A DNA stretch of 64,000 bases from the NCBI GenBank assembly GCA_036345935.2, contig JADWOT020000001.1:13020680-13084679 (forward strand), read 5' to 3'. The translations under genes and the position numbers were made by a program. Source of the DNA: Taenia hydatigena (taxonomy: Eukaryota > Platyhelminthes > Cestoda > Cyclophyllidea > Taeniidae). Under the pieces are notes generated by a model, which saw only the letters and a list, made by a program, of their open reading frames with translations, was not told the DNA's origin and did not search any database. Numbering within the stretch: the stretch's first letter is position 1; each line of letters opens with the position of its first letter. Of the stretch, positions 36,968 through 45,916 are shown in pieces.

Positions 36968-37560
36968 TTGCGCGCAAAAAGGCTGAAAGCGCCACAAGCT
37001 ACCAATTGTTTAAGATTGCGGACATTGTAAAAAGTATCAAGGATAGCCGTTCATTGTGGACAAATGCTTCTCAAGCGCTTTCCCATGTAACAGATGGAGG
37101 CAGTGGCAAACAATTCGAATCTACCCTAGTTTAACAAAACGCTACCAACCACGAACAACTGCGTTACCATACTTCTGATAAAGCCACCTGACCACACCCA
37201 AACCCAATGCACTCAGTTCGCACGTCCCCAATTTACTAAAGTAGAAGACAGCCTTTTGACTCCTTGACTAAGTATTATCCCTCTGTGACAACATCGAGAA
37301 CCACCAGCACTGAGAACACTCAATCCAGCACAGAGCCCAATCCCGTTTCTTCTCTTCATCGTTGACCTCCACAATCACCCCCACACGAATTACCGTATCC
37401 CACCCTCCTCCTTTGACTTCCCCTGGCCTACACCTAGTGACGACCACCGCCCACACTGACACTAGTACCCCGAGAGCACGAAGACAATGAGGACAAGGAC
37501 CACACAGAATACGAGGAAATAGCAGCAAAACGCATATTTTTGCCCACGACGATCAAAAAT
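36968..37560. other. inverted-repeat spacer, outer part; H2B 3' flank
   Basis: There is no gene here. The part from about 37270 to 37530 resembles the spacer between the H2B arms at 18435-18695 (TCC-rich words, then CTAGTGACGACCACCGCCCACACTGACACTAG versus a similar stretch near 18630), so it is ancestral H2B 3' flank. Confidence 0.5.
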
Positions 37561-37572
37561 GAATGTGGTAGT

Positions 37573-37588
37573 GGCCCTCAACAGGGCC
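37573..37588 (-). terminator. histone 3' stem-loop of the second H2B
   Basis: The minus strand reads GGCCCT-GTTG-AGGGCC, a perfect stem 105 bases after the stop codon. The loop is GTTG where the H2A copies have TTTG. No purine-rich downstream element comparable to that of H2A is evident. Confidence 0.9.
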
Positions 37589-37693
37589 GTGGGGTTCGTT
37601 CACTCACAGGGCGGGGTCAAGTGGGCTGCAGTGGAGTGAAGTAGAGTGCCACTAGTCAGCAGCAGCACCAACAGCACTCCACATCCAACCCAT

Positions 37694-38062
37694 CTACTTA
37701 GAGCCCGTGTACTTGGTCACAGCTTTAGTACCCTCCGACACCGCATGCTTCGCCAACTCACCAGGCAGCAGCAGACGCACAGCAGTCTGAATCTCTCTGC
37801 TCGTGATTGTCGACTTCTTGTTGTAGTGTGCCAACCGGCTCGACTCAGCAGCGATTCGCTCGAAGATGTCGTTCACAAAGGAATTCATGATGGACATCGC
37901 CTTCGACGAGATACCCGTGTCCGGATGTACCTGGCGCAACACCTTGTAGATGTAGATGGCGTAGCTCTCCTTCCTCCGTCTCTTCTTCGCCTTATCCGTC
38001 TTCGGCACCTTCACCTTCGACGCCTTCTTTGCAGCTTTGCCCGACACTACTTTCGGAGCAAT
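37694..38062 (-). CDS. H2B: histone H2B, start codon changed to ATT
   Basis: The frame encodes a complete H2[20 protein letters not shown] tail, KKRRRKESY, histone fold from [20 protein letters not shown] to [20 protein letters not shown], and the C-terminus [11 protein letters not shown]. It is nearly identical to the H2B at 17872. The codon aligned with the other gene's ATG is ATT (38060-38062). An in-frame TGA lies 27 bases upstream, and the next in-frame ATG is deep in the histone fold, so no ordinary start is available. A GTG at 38045-38047 is in frame but not a normal eukaryotic start. Promoter (38133-38202) and perfect stem-loop (37573-37588) are kept. It may be a newly dead gene, use a non-AUG start, or reflect a sequencing error. 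Confidence 0.9.
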   Translation of the reverse strand: MAPKVVSGKAAKKASKVKVPKTDKAKKRRRKESYAIYIYKVLRQVHPDTGISSKAMSIMNSFVNDIFERIAAESSRLAHYNKKSTITSREIQTAVRLLLPGELAKHAVSEGTKAVTKYTGSK

Positions 38063-38132
38063 GACGACCTCCTCTTGCCCTAATTGTCAGTGAAACGAAA
38101 CAATTCACGTCGGAAATGCCACCATCAAGGTT

Positions 38133-38202
38133 ACTTATAGACAAATCTCCACCACTATCAATGGCAAAGTTCGAGTTATCAATGGCTCAGACAACAGCCA
38201 AT
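38133..38202 (-). promoter_or_regulatory. promoter of the second H2B
   Basis: On the minus strand an inverted CCAAT box at 38198-38202 is followed by a stretch shared with the first H2B promoter (GCCATTGATAACTCGAACTTTG) and a TATA-like CTATAAG at 38134-38140, about 72 bases before the ATT start position. The spacing equals that in the first gene. Confidence 0.75.
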
Positions 38203-38209
38203 GACAATA

Positions 38210-39054
38210 AAGAAAACAGCATAAGGCACATTCCAATTGGACGTTGGTAGAAGGCAAATTATGTAACGACGAACTGCAGTAGTTCTTTGTGTGCATAGAT
38301 GTCAGTCTTCCATGAGCCAATCAGTCTCAAACGTTCAGTGCACTCAAACACGAAAGTGTATAATTCCTATTTTAATATAATATGCATAAAAATTTAGGTG
38401 AATTATATTTTATAAGGAATAGTTAAAAAATTAGCAAAGATTTCCATGTTTGCAGATAGATGTATTGGTAAACAAAATACAATGCATAGTCCCTGAGATA
38501 TATGTTCTTAAAAATTCTTACATTAAAGTTGATAAAAACAAATGTTGCGGAACGAACAAATCAATATTATTAACGAGATAACCTCAGCAAACTTGGAGGC
38601 TACTAGAGGGGTTTTACGCTTCACACCCATTCCTTATTACTATCCCATTTATGGAAGAAGATCGCATCTTCTTAGGTGTCTTGACTGTAGAAGCTAAAAC
38701 AGTTGGTAGGCGTAGCATTAATAGAGGGCTGACCCACTTCAATAAAAGCAGATTCGAATTCTTGAGCCGCCTCCCGAATTCGTGTGGCAGTTAATGACCA
38801 AATGCACTACAGCTATTGGGCCATGAACCACCAGATATGTCAACATGGATGAACAGGCACAATGGATAGACTAATGATTTGTACCGTTGAGATAAGCAAC
38901 TAAGTAAGGAAGCGCTGAAGATAACTACGAAAATATTGGATATCAGATTCAGCACCGGCAGCTGCCAGATTAACCAGATGTTCACAATGAGCGGCTGTTC
39001 ATGACACTATAACAATATCCACGATAACAAACAATTGATAGTTTGTAGTATTTT
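38210..39054. other. inverted-repeat spacer, inner part
   Basis: An AT-rich patch lies at 38355-38570. No gene, repeat copy or RNA gene was seen. The stretch separates the H2B promoter from the back of the right arm. Confidence 0.45.
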
Positions 39055-39490
39055 AACGTTACTGGCGTTGTTATCTTCGGGATAGGCGTTATTTTGGCTA
39101 ACATGTCTGTACACGTAAATGTAGATGCTCTAAAAGCATTTGCCAAAATAAGTAGGAAACACTATCAAGTAAGTAATTAGCAGAAGAAGAAGAATAAAGA
39201 AGGAAATTGAAGGAAACCTGACTGCAAATGTCAGGAATACAGCGTAAAAGTAAATTAGGTATGTACGAAAGCTATCTGTCCATTGCGTTATCTACTCTGC
39301 CCTTTTCTGGCATAGCTAACTAGGACGCTTTAGGGTGTATGGGTGTATGATGTTGCAGTACATGCGATATCGATAAAACGCAGGTCATCTGAGGTGAGAG
39401 TTAAATGAAAATACATGGCTTTTCTCGCACACAATCCAGTCAGGCGAGGCGCAGTCACCTGTTCATTGCAGCAGGATGATTAGTACGCAA

Positions 39491-39600
39491 CCAATGGCAG
39501 GGGGCGTTGACGTTGGCAAACCAATGAGATGTGCAAATTGGTTAGACTGCTCTGTGGCCAATAAGAAGTGTGCCTCAGTGTGATAAATGAGGCTTATAAG
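39491..39600 (+). promoter_or_regulatory. H2A promoter, right copy
   Basis: CCAAT boxes lie at 39491-39495, 39521-39525 and 39558-39562, and a TATA-like TTATAAG at 39594-39600, 86 bases before the ATG. The layout is identical to the left copy, so both H2A genes should be expressed in the same way. Confidence 0.8.
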
Positions 39601-39685
39601 GCGGGAGCAGTCTGGCATGTGACGGAATCACGCTTCAATCGGTTTGCTGTTTTGTGTGTCGACAGGGAGAGAAGAGAAGGGAAGA

Positions 39686-40072
39686 ATGAGTGGAAGAGGC
39701 AAAGGTGGCAAGTCACGAGCCAAAGCGAAGACGAGGTCGACGCGAGCAGGCCTGCAGTTCCCGGTGGGTCGAGTGCACCGTCTGTTGCGTCGTGGCAACT
39801 ACGCGGAGCGTGTGGGTGCTGGTGCACCGGTCTACCTGGCAGCTGTGCTGGCATACCTGGCTGCCGAGGTGTTGGAGTTGGCAGGTAATGCAGCGCGCGA
39901 CAACAAGAAGACACGCATCATTCCTCGTCACCTACAGTTGGCCATCCGCAACGATGAGGAGTTGAACAAGTTGTTGGGTGGTGTGACAATCGCGCAGGGT
40001 GGTGTGCTGCCTAACATTCAGGCGGTGCTGCTACCGAAGAAGACGGAGAAGCCGGTGGGCAGTAAGGAGTAG
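39686..40072 (+). CDS. H2A: histone H2A (right copy) with altered acidic patch
   Basis: This gene is the mirror of the left H2A and also encodes 128 residues. It has the same tail ([18 protein letters not shown]), the same fold and the same [12 protein letters not shown]-terminus. Two residues differ from the left copy: TRSTRAG instead of TRSARAG, and VLAYLAAE instead of VLEYLAAE. The second change (GAA to GCA near 39848-39850) removes a glutamate that corresponds to Glu56 of vertebrate H2A, one of the six H2A acidic-patch residues contacted by the H4 tail and many chromatin proteins. The other acidic residues (AEVLEL, NDEE) remain. Promoter, stem-loop and downstream element are complete, so expression is expected. 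Confidence 0.97.
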   Translation: MSGRGKGGKSRAKAKTRSTRAGLQFPVGRVHRLLRRGNYAERVGAGAPVYLAAVLAYLAAEVLELAGNAARDNKKTRIIPRHLQLAIRNDEELNKLLGGVTIAQGGVLPNIQAVLLPKKTEKPVGSKE

Positions 40073-40140
40073 GTCGACCGAGTGCCTTACTGATCGCTGG
40101 ACTGACTTGATGAGTCTGCTGCAACCATGAACGTGACAAC

Positions 40141-40170
40141 GGCCCTTTTGAGGGCCACTGGAAAGAGGAT
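40141..40170 (+). terminator. H2A histone 3' stem-loop and downstream element, right copy
   Basis: GGCCCT-TTTG-AGGGCC at 40141-40156 lies 68 bases after the stop and is followed by ACTGGAAAGAGGATTG, identical to the left copy. The loop ends in G where the usual metazoan loop is TTTC or TTTA. Confidence 0.92.
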
Positions 40171-40985
40171 TGTTTGTTTTCCGCTTAGGCTACTGAGGGA
40201 TGGTCGAACGATTGGTGCTTTTGCAGTCACCTTTGAATGTGTTATGTGTGTGTGGACGGGTCTTTGGGAAATGGTGTACCTTGCTCTTTGGGTTGGAGGA
40301 GCATTGGAGGGGAGTGGGGCATTGAGAGAGGAGGGATTGGGTGTGGAATATCGGCGCAGTGGATGTGTTCGTGTAAGCGAAGAGTTAGGATTCATTGATG
40401 TAAAGGTGATGAAAGCAGGTGCGAAGTGGTTGAATGTGTTGGTTACCGTGCCGTTGAATTTGGTTGTTTAAGAGGTACCTTGGCACGAGCGAAGCGCAGT
40501 TGAATTGGTTGGGCTTGTTCGGCATCGGTGGTGAGGAATGACGTGGCGTTGAAAGCTGACGCGAATTAGTAGAAAGTAGGTGACACGTGGGTGTTGGTGA
40601 GGTGCGTTCAGGAGACGATGTTGTGGCAATATCTTGGGGTGGTTTCGGGTTTGATGCTTATCCCGATTGCATACGTCTCTCTTTTCGACCTGCACTAAGC
40701 AATATCTTTTCAATAAAGTCATGTATCGAATACTGCTCTATTGTCTCTCATTGTTGTATCGGAGCCGATTGTGCGCTACTGTCACCAATGCAGGTACTTG
40801 TAAGGCTGTCACAATGTAGTTGGTTGATTTGTCCTGCTGCATGTCTTTGTTGCTTGTATCGCCTACTTCGCCTGGTTGTACCTCGAAATGACAAGTTGGA
40901 ATTGAATTAACCAGTGTTAAGGTAAAGCGACATTGATTGTGTTGTGAACATGCTGTTCTAAGCAAAGCTGTAATAAACCCTCTTT

Positions 40986-43640
40986 ATGTGAAGCAAGTTT
41001 GTGGAAAGACCTTTGATGTATTGGGGGGCCAACGTCTTTGCGGACGATGTAACTTCCACCACTGAATCGGACCGCTTCGCGCTTCATTACCCTTTGTGTA
41101 GTTCAACCGGCTTAAACTTGAAATGACAAGTTTGAATTAAACAACCAGTAGAGAAAGGACCCAACACTTATTGGGTTGTGAGAGGCCGCTTTCTGCTTGG
41201 ATAAAGGTGACCCAGACCCTACCCTGGGTGTACACATGAAGGACGTTCGAGGCATTGTAATGTCAGCAAACTTAAATGCGGTTAAAGAAAGACCCATCAC
41301 CTAGAACAACTCTTCCTGACTACCAGCCCCTCAGCACCGTTATTTCGGAATCCAACGCGACCAGATGTGCAATGGATTCCGTCCAGCCACTGTCTCGCAT
41401 ACTTCGGTAGAAAGATCGACCAACCCGCCCGATACGGCCTCCTTATACACCCACAACTCAAGAATAACCATCCCCCTTACAACTAGCACCATATTCTACG
41501 CTGTGAGCTCAGCTTCCACATCCACGAATGGCACACCACACCCTAGTGAAGATAATGAGCACACTACAAAAGCCAACCACCGCACATTAAAATGAACCTA
41601 TCTCAACTCATCAAAAAAGACCAAACAATACAGCATAGGAAATAAACAGCAGCAATTCACAAATGTGTCAGTGGATGACATCGCGCTTATGTTTTCCATA
41701 GTAAACACCCAGTCGAAGTGGTCGAACATTCGACATTCCACGTGTCGACTGCCCACCATTCACAGCCGCGATGAGATCGGGAGCACCAACTCAGCACTCG
41801 CACACGCAACCCCATGTCCTGCACCTGCAAAAAAAGTAAAGTCCAGTCAAATGAATCGCTGATTTGCCCTTCCTTTGGGTGATCAGTCCCCAAAATGACT
41901 ACTAGTCAGAAATCCATCCTCACACCCACAAGCCATCACCTGCATCATGGGCACGTGACAGCCTCAGCTTCTTGCGCCATCATCTTGCAATCAGACGGTT
42001 CATAACACACTAACGAACTCCGAAATCACAGATTTGAATATTGTGAAAAAATGGGAATAGCAAGTAGAAGCAAGGTCTGGTAGATTAAGAACTAGCTTAC
42101 CCAAGTCGTTCTTGCTACTTCCTCGCGATACACATCCCATCTGCTCCGTCCTCGAAGTCCACCCACCTTCTCCAACTCATGCCTCCCCTTTGCGAGCACA
42201 TTTCGCGTCGTTGACGCCCGTTGAAGTACACCTCACACTTTTCAATTCACTATACACAGTTTGACGATGCAATGGGACGAATTTTACACCTACAAAAAAA
42301 TTTAGCAGGAAAAACATTTACATCCTCTGCCACCCATTATAAGTCAAGCGGTTGTGATTACAAGCGATCAATCATAAAAGACATGCTCCATTATTGGCAA
42401 GCATCTGCCGATTTGTCTCCAATGTCCCAAACGTAGGTGTGTGTGTGTTACCTAAAACTCATTCATTCTCATTCAAATCAAATTGCGCCTGGAAAGACGG
42501 ATGGCTTCATTGTAATGCAGGAAAGCCTGCTACAACTTCCAAAGCAAACAGCTCCACAACAACAATAAGCCATTCCTTCGTTCTCGGATCAACCTCAAAC
42601 ATCAACTCGCGTAGAAAACGAACCTATGCATAAATGGTGACTGAAGCCTTGCTTTGTGCATTTAGGAAATGGTCAACATAAAACCGCAGACTGAAGTTCC
42701 AACCGGCAATGTAGAAACCAGTGAATAGAATAAGAATGATACCACGCATTATGAAAAGACTTGGACACAAACAACCATAGCTAATCGATACCTTAAATAC
42801 GTACATTCAAACCATCAGGACACAAAATGCATGGAAAAGTTGCATGAAGTGCAATTCATTCTTACCCGAGCAATGTACGGGGCAATGGAGGAAGTAATAT
42901 TCCTATTTGCTATTGTTCGGCAAAAACTCCCATCTCCCCGGATAATGATCAATTAGGACGAGTGAATTCCTGTTTATTCGATTCTATGTCACCAAATTGA
43001 ACGTAGTGTCAGTCCGGATTCTCCATTTATCAACGAGCAGAACCTTATTGGACAAAATCCCTGCGTTGACTAAAACCAACGAAGGCGCCACTGCACCGGC
43101 GAAATAATGCAATGAGGCTGTCAATGTCATTAGCAAAAATGGTTTAATCTAATTTTTTATTAGAGTATTAGGCATCGCAAACAAATATTAGCTGCAATTG
43201 ATTTTATGCTTCTGGCTGAAATTACGCGAAACTTATGCATGTAAGATTTGAAGCAAAATAACTTTGGATAAACTAGACACAAGTAAAAATTTGCATTTGA
43301 TCCCCTTTTATTCTAACATAGTAAAAACAACTATTTTACTACTCTTCCTGAAAAGACACCTTTGACTTGCAAAATAAGTCCAACCAAATTATTTGAAACC
43401 GACATGCGAACATTGTGGAGGGTTCCCCTTCCCCCTTCTTATCACCCTTGTTACTAGAAGTCTGAACACGCTTTGACATATTTATAATGGAAGAGAGAGA
43501 GGGTACAGCGGGATTTTGTAAAAGAGTTCAGGATGGGGATAAGTCACGCTCCTGAGAGTCACCAAGCCACTCCGCTACCAGGTTCCAAATTGTTCTCCCG
43601 ACTCTGGCCTACAAAGCGCATTTAAGGAATATAAGTATTG
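40986..43640. other. no recognisable gene
   Basis: Around 41110-41170 a stretch (CTTGAAATGACAAGTTTGAATT) resembles the outer part of the inverted-repeat arm (CTCGAAATGACAAGTTGGAATT near 40880), suggesting an older partial duplication. Otherwise only short, unconvincing frames are seen. Confidence 0.4.
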
Positions 43641-43689
43641 CACGGTCCCCTCGTATTTTGAGCGCCGTCTTCGGTATTACTCTCATTGA

Positions 43690-45059
43690 TTCGCTTTAGT
43701 TAAACCATCGGGTGGTTTTCTTTCCTCTACAAATACATAGGCTTCGTCCTCGTTTTCCGACCAGCTGAGCACCTCTGTAAGGTCAGATCTTATTGTGATG
43801 GCCGGTTATTGACTGGGTACGGAGTTCTGCATTCTGGATGAGGTAGTTCGTGGTGGAGAGAACTTTTACTACGCGGAAGGGGTCTTTACGTCAAGGGTGG
43901 TAAAATTTGCGATGTGTCCCAGGTGGGGTAATCGGCCGATATATTTGGACGAGATCGCCTTCGTGGCAGACGGTGAGTCAACTGTGCTTGTCGTAGTATA
44001 TCTTTTGTCCGGTATGAGACCTTTGCAGGTGTCGGCGGGCAAGCTTAGACGTCTTTCTTATCCCTTCTTTGAGAAGTAGTACGTACTTCGGGGCATTGTC
44101 AGTAGCCACTTCCTTACCCGGTATAAATACATTGGAGGGAATCTCATTTCGCGGCCCGTGAGCATCTTGAACGGAGAGACACCAGTTGATATATGGACCG
44201 TAGCCCTATGGATAGTAGTCCTATCAGGGTCTGGCTAGTTCTTTTACTTGTCCATTGCCTTGAAAGAGTCCAGGTGTCGTGCGCGTCTTTGCGATTCCAA
44301 GGGATCTGCATAGTTTAGCGAAGAGTCGGCCTTCGATTCAGGCACTCCGTGTTGACAGATCCAACGATTGAAAAAGGTTGACGCAACCGTCTCTGGGTCT
44401 TGCGACTTCATGGGTTCTGCTTCGGCCACTTTCGTGAAGTAGTCGACCATAACTGGGATATATCGGTCTCTCCTCTTGGTCAGTGGTAGAGGACCCATGA
44501 TGTCTGTACCCACCTGCTCGCCCAGAAGTCCTGTAGGCATAGGCTGCAGGGGTGCAACTTCTGTGGAATGAGGATTCTTGAGACTGCTCTAAGTAATGTA
44601 GGTTCAGCAGAAGTCATGCATGTTTGGGGAGAGAGAGGACCGCCAGTATCGCTTCATCGAAACCTCCATCATCTTTTTCTCGCCTACATGGCTTAATTGT
44701 TCGTGCGACTCCTGAAGGGCTGTTTATATCAGGGAACCTGGAACAACCACATGCTTGGGAGACGTGACGTCTTCTTGGTACCACAAGACCTCATCTTCCA
44801 GAGAGAGTTGGGACCATTGTTGCCACATCTGCCTGGCCGCCTTGCTGGACGATTTCATCTCTTCCGCAGTGGGCTTGGACGAGGATGCCAGAAATCTGTC
44901 GTATACCAGTGAACGTGTCGGGTCTGTACTCTGTGTGTTTCTCCACTGATGTTCAGTCGGCTCGCTTAAACATAGGGTGCCTACTATACCGCTATGCATT
45001 TCCACTGAGAGAGGTCTGTGGAGCAATGCATCCGCGTTGCTATGCCAATTTCCTTTTCT
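43690..45059 (-). pseudogene. Gypsy integrase and C-terminal region, broken
   Basis: After a variable tether (TSPKHVVVPGSLI) come remnants of the zinc-binding domain (HEQLSHVGEKKMMEV, RYWRSSL, SLKNPHSTEVAPLQPMP), then the catalytic core GTDIMGPLPLTKRRDRYIPV and MVDYFTKVAEAEPMKSQ, WICQHGVPES. The segment that should carry the second catalytic Asp is damaged (SKADSSLNY in place of an HSDQG-type sequence). Further on are STGVSPFKMLTGREMRFPP and a GPY-like tail (KDPFRVVKVLSTTNYLIQ). Several stops and frame changes confirm decay. Confidence 0.88.
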
Positions 45060-45916
45060 GTACTGCACAGTAAAGTCATACTGTTGCAGTTCCTCGTTCT
45101 CATTATGAACTGTCTCGCTATCAGGTAGTGCTTGAAGTGTCGCACCATTGTGTAGATGGCGAAAAGTTCATATTCTGTTGCACTCTTCTGTCTCTTTTTT
45201 TTGTTTAGTCTAGCAGTAGCGTAGGCAATGACGTGTCCTCTGCCTTCTTTGTCTCTTCACGAAAGTACACCGCCCACGGCCACGTCACTGGCGTCCATGC
45301 CCAGTACAAAGGGAGGTGCGTCGGTCTTAAAATTTGGTAAAGCCAAAATCGGAGCGGAGCAGAGGATTCGCTTTAGTTCTTTGAGGGCTTCATCATGTTT
45401 GTTCTCCCACTTGAGATTCTTTTTCGTCTGCTTCTCGGTTAGATTGTGTAAGGGACTGGCGATCTTGGCAAAGCCTTTGGCGAAACGCCTATAGTAGTTT
45501 GCCAAGCCGAGGAAGCTGCGGAGTTCCGTCTGATTAGTTGGTATTGGCCAGGTTCTCACTTGTTTTGTGCGATCTTCAGTGACTGCCATCCCGTTTGACG
45601 AGACTGTGTGCCCCGAAAATGTGACTGAACGACGAAGAAAATGACGCTTCTTTGGTATCAAGGTCAAACCTGCATCCTGTAGACGGTCCAGGACTAGTTT
45701 GAGATTGGCATTATGCTCGCGAATGTCTCTACCGAAAACAAGGACATCATCGAGGCAGATTATGCAGTGTTTCGGAAAAAGCTCAATCAGTGCAGTCTGC
45801 ATCAGGCGCTGGAAAGTGGCTGCGGCGTTACAGAGTCCAAACGGCATTGTCTGGAATTCATAAAGCTCGTTGGGCACTATGAAAGCCGTCTTCTCTCTAT
45901 CTTTTTTGCGCCACAT
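45060..45916 (-). pseudogene. Gypsy reverse transcriptase and RNase H, broken
   Basis: The open part (45257-45916, 219 codons) has MPFGLCNAAATFQRLM, the catalytic motif as CLDDVLVFG (usual YLDD or YVDD; the Tyr is Cys here), LRSFLGLANYYRRFAKGFA, and the start of RNase H with LGMDASDVAVGGVLS. A TGA follows. In the same frame beyond it comes HVIAYATARLNKKKR, ATEYELFAIYTMVRHFKHYL. A deletion with frame change then leads to LQQYDFTVQYRKGNWHSNAD and ALLHRP, the end of RNase H. About twenty residues around the usual TDH motif are missing. Confidence 0.92.

Larger units (their letters stand above)
39055..40985 (+). repeat. right arm of the H2A inverted repeat
   Basis: It is the mirror of 34977-36967 and includes about 440 bases upstream of the H2A promoter, the H2A gene, the 3' processing signals and roughly 800 bases of 3' flank with AATAAAGTCATG near 40713 (complement near 35305). 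Most of the arm differs from its partner only at scattered single bases, so the duplication is recent or the arms exchange sequence by gene conversion. Confidence 0.93.
43690..45916 (-). mobile_element. degenerate Ty3/Gypsy-type LTR retrotransposon, pol remnant
   Basis: On the minus strand the order is reverse transcriptase, RNase H, integrase, as in Ty3/Gypsy elements (Ty1/Copia has integrase first). Gag, protease and the first part of the reverse transcriptase are absent upstream of 45916. At least one nonsense codon and several frameshifts or deletions interrupt it. A purine run (ACGAGGGGA near 43645) could be a polypurine tract, but I could not identify LTRs, a primer-binding site or a target-site duplication. 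It is inactive. Confidence 0.9.

Noticed and set aside
43530..43620. tRNA-like A box (TAGCGGAGTGGC) on the minus strand behind the Gypsy remnant
   Set aside because: No acceptor stem or T-arm is found; more probably part of the retroelement's 3' flank.
43400..43690. LTR of the Gypsy element
   Set aside because: I found a possible polypurine run but no matching repeat on the upstream side, so no LTR can be claimed.
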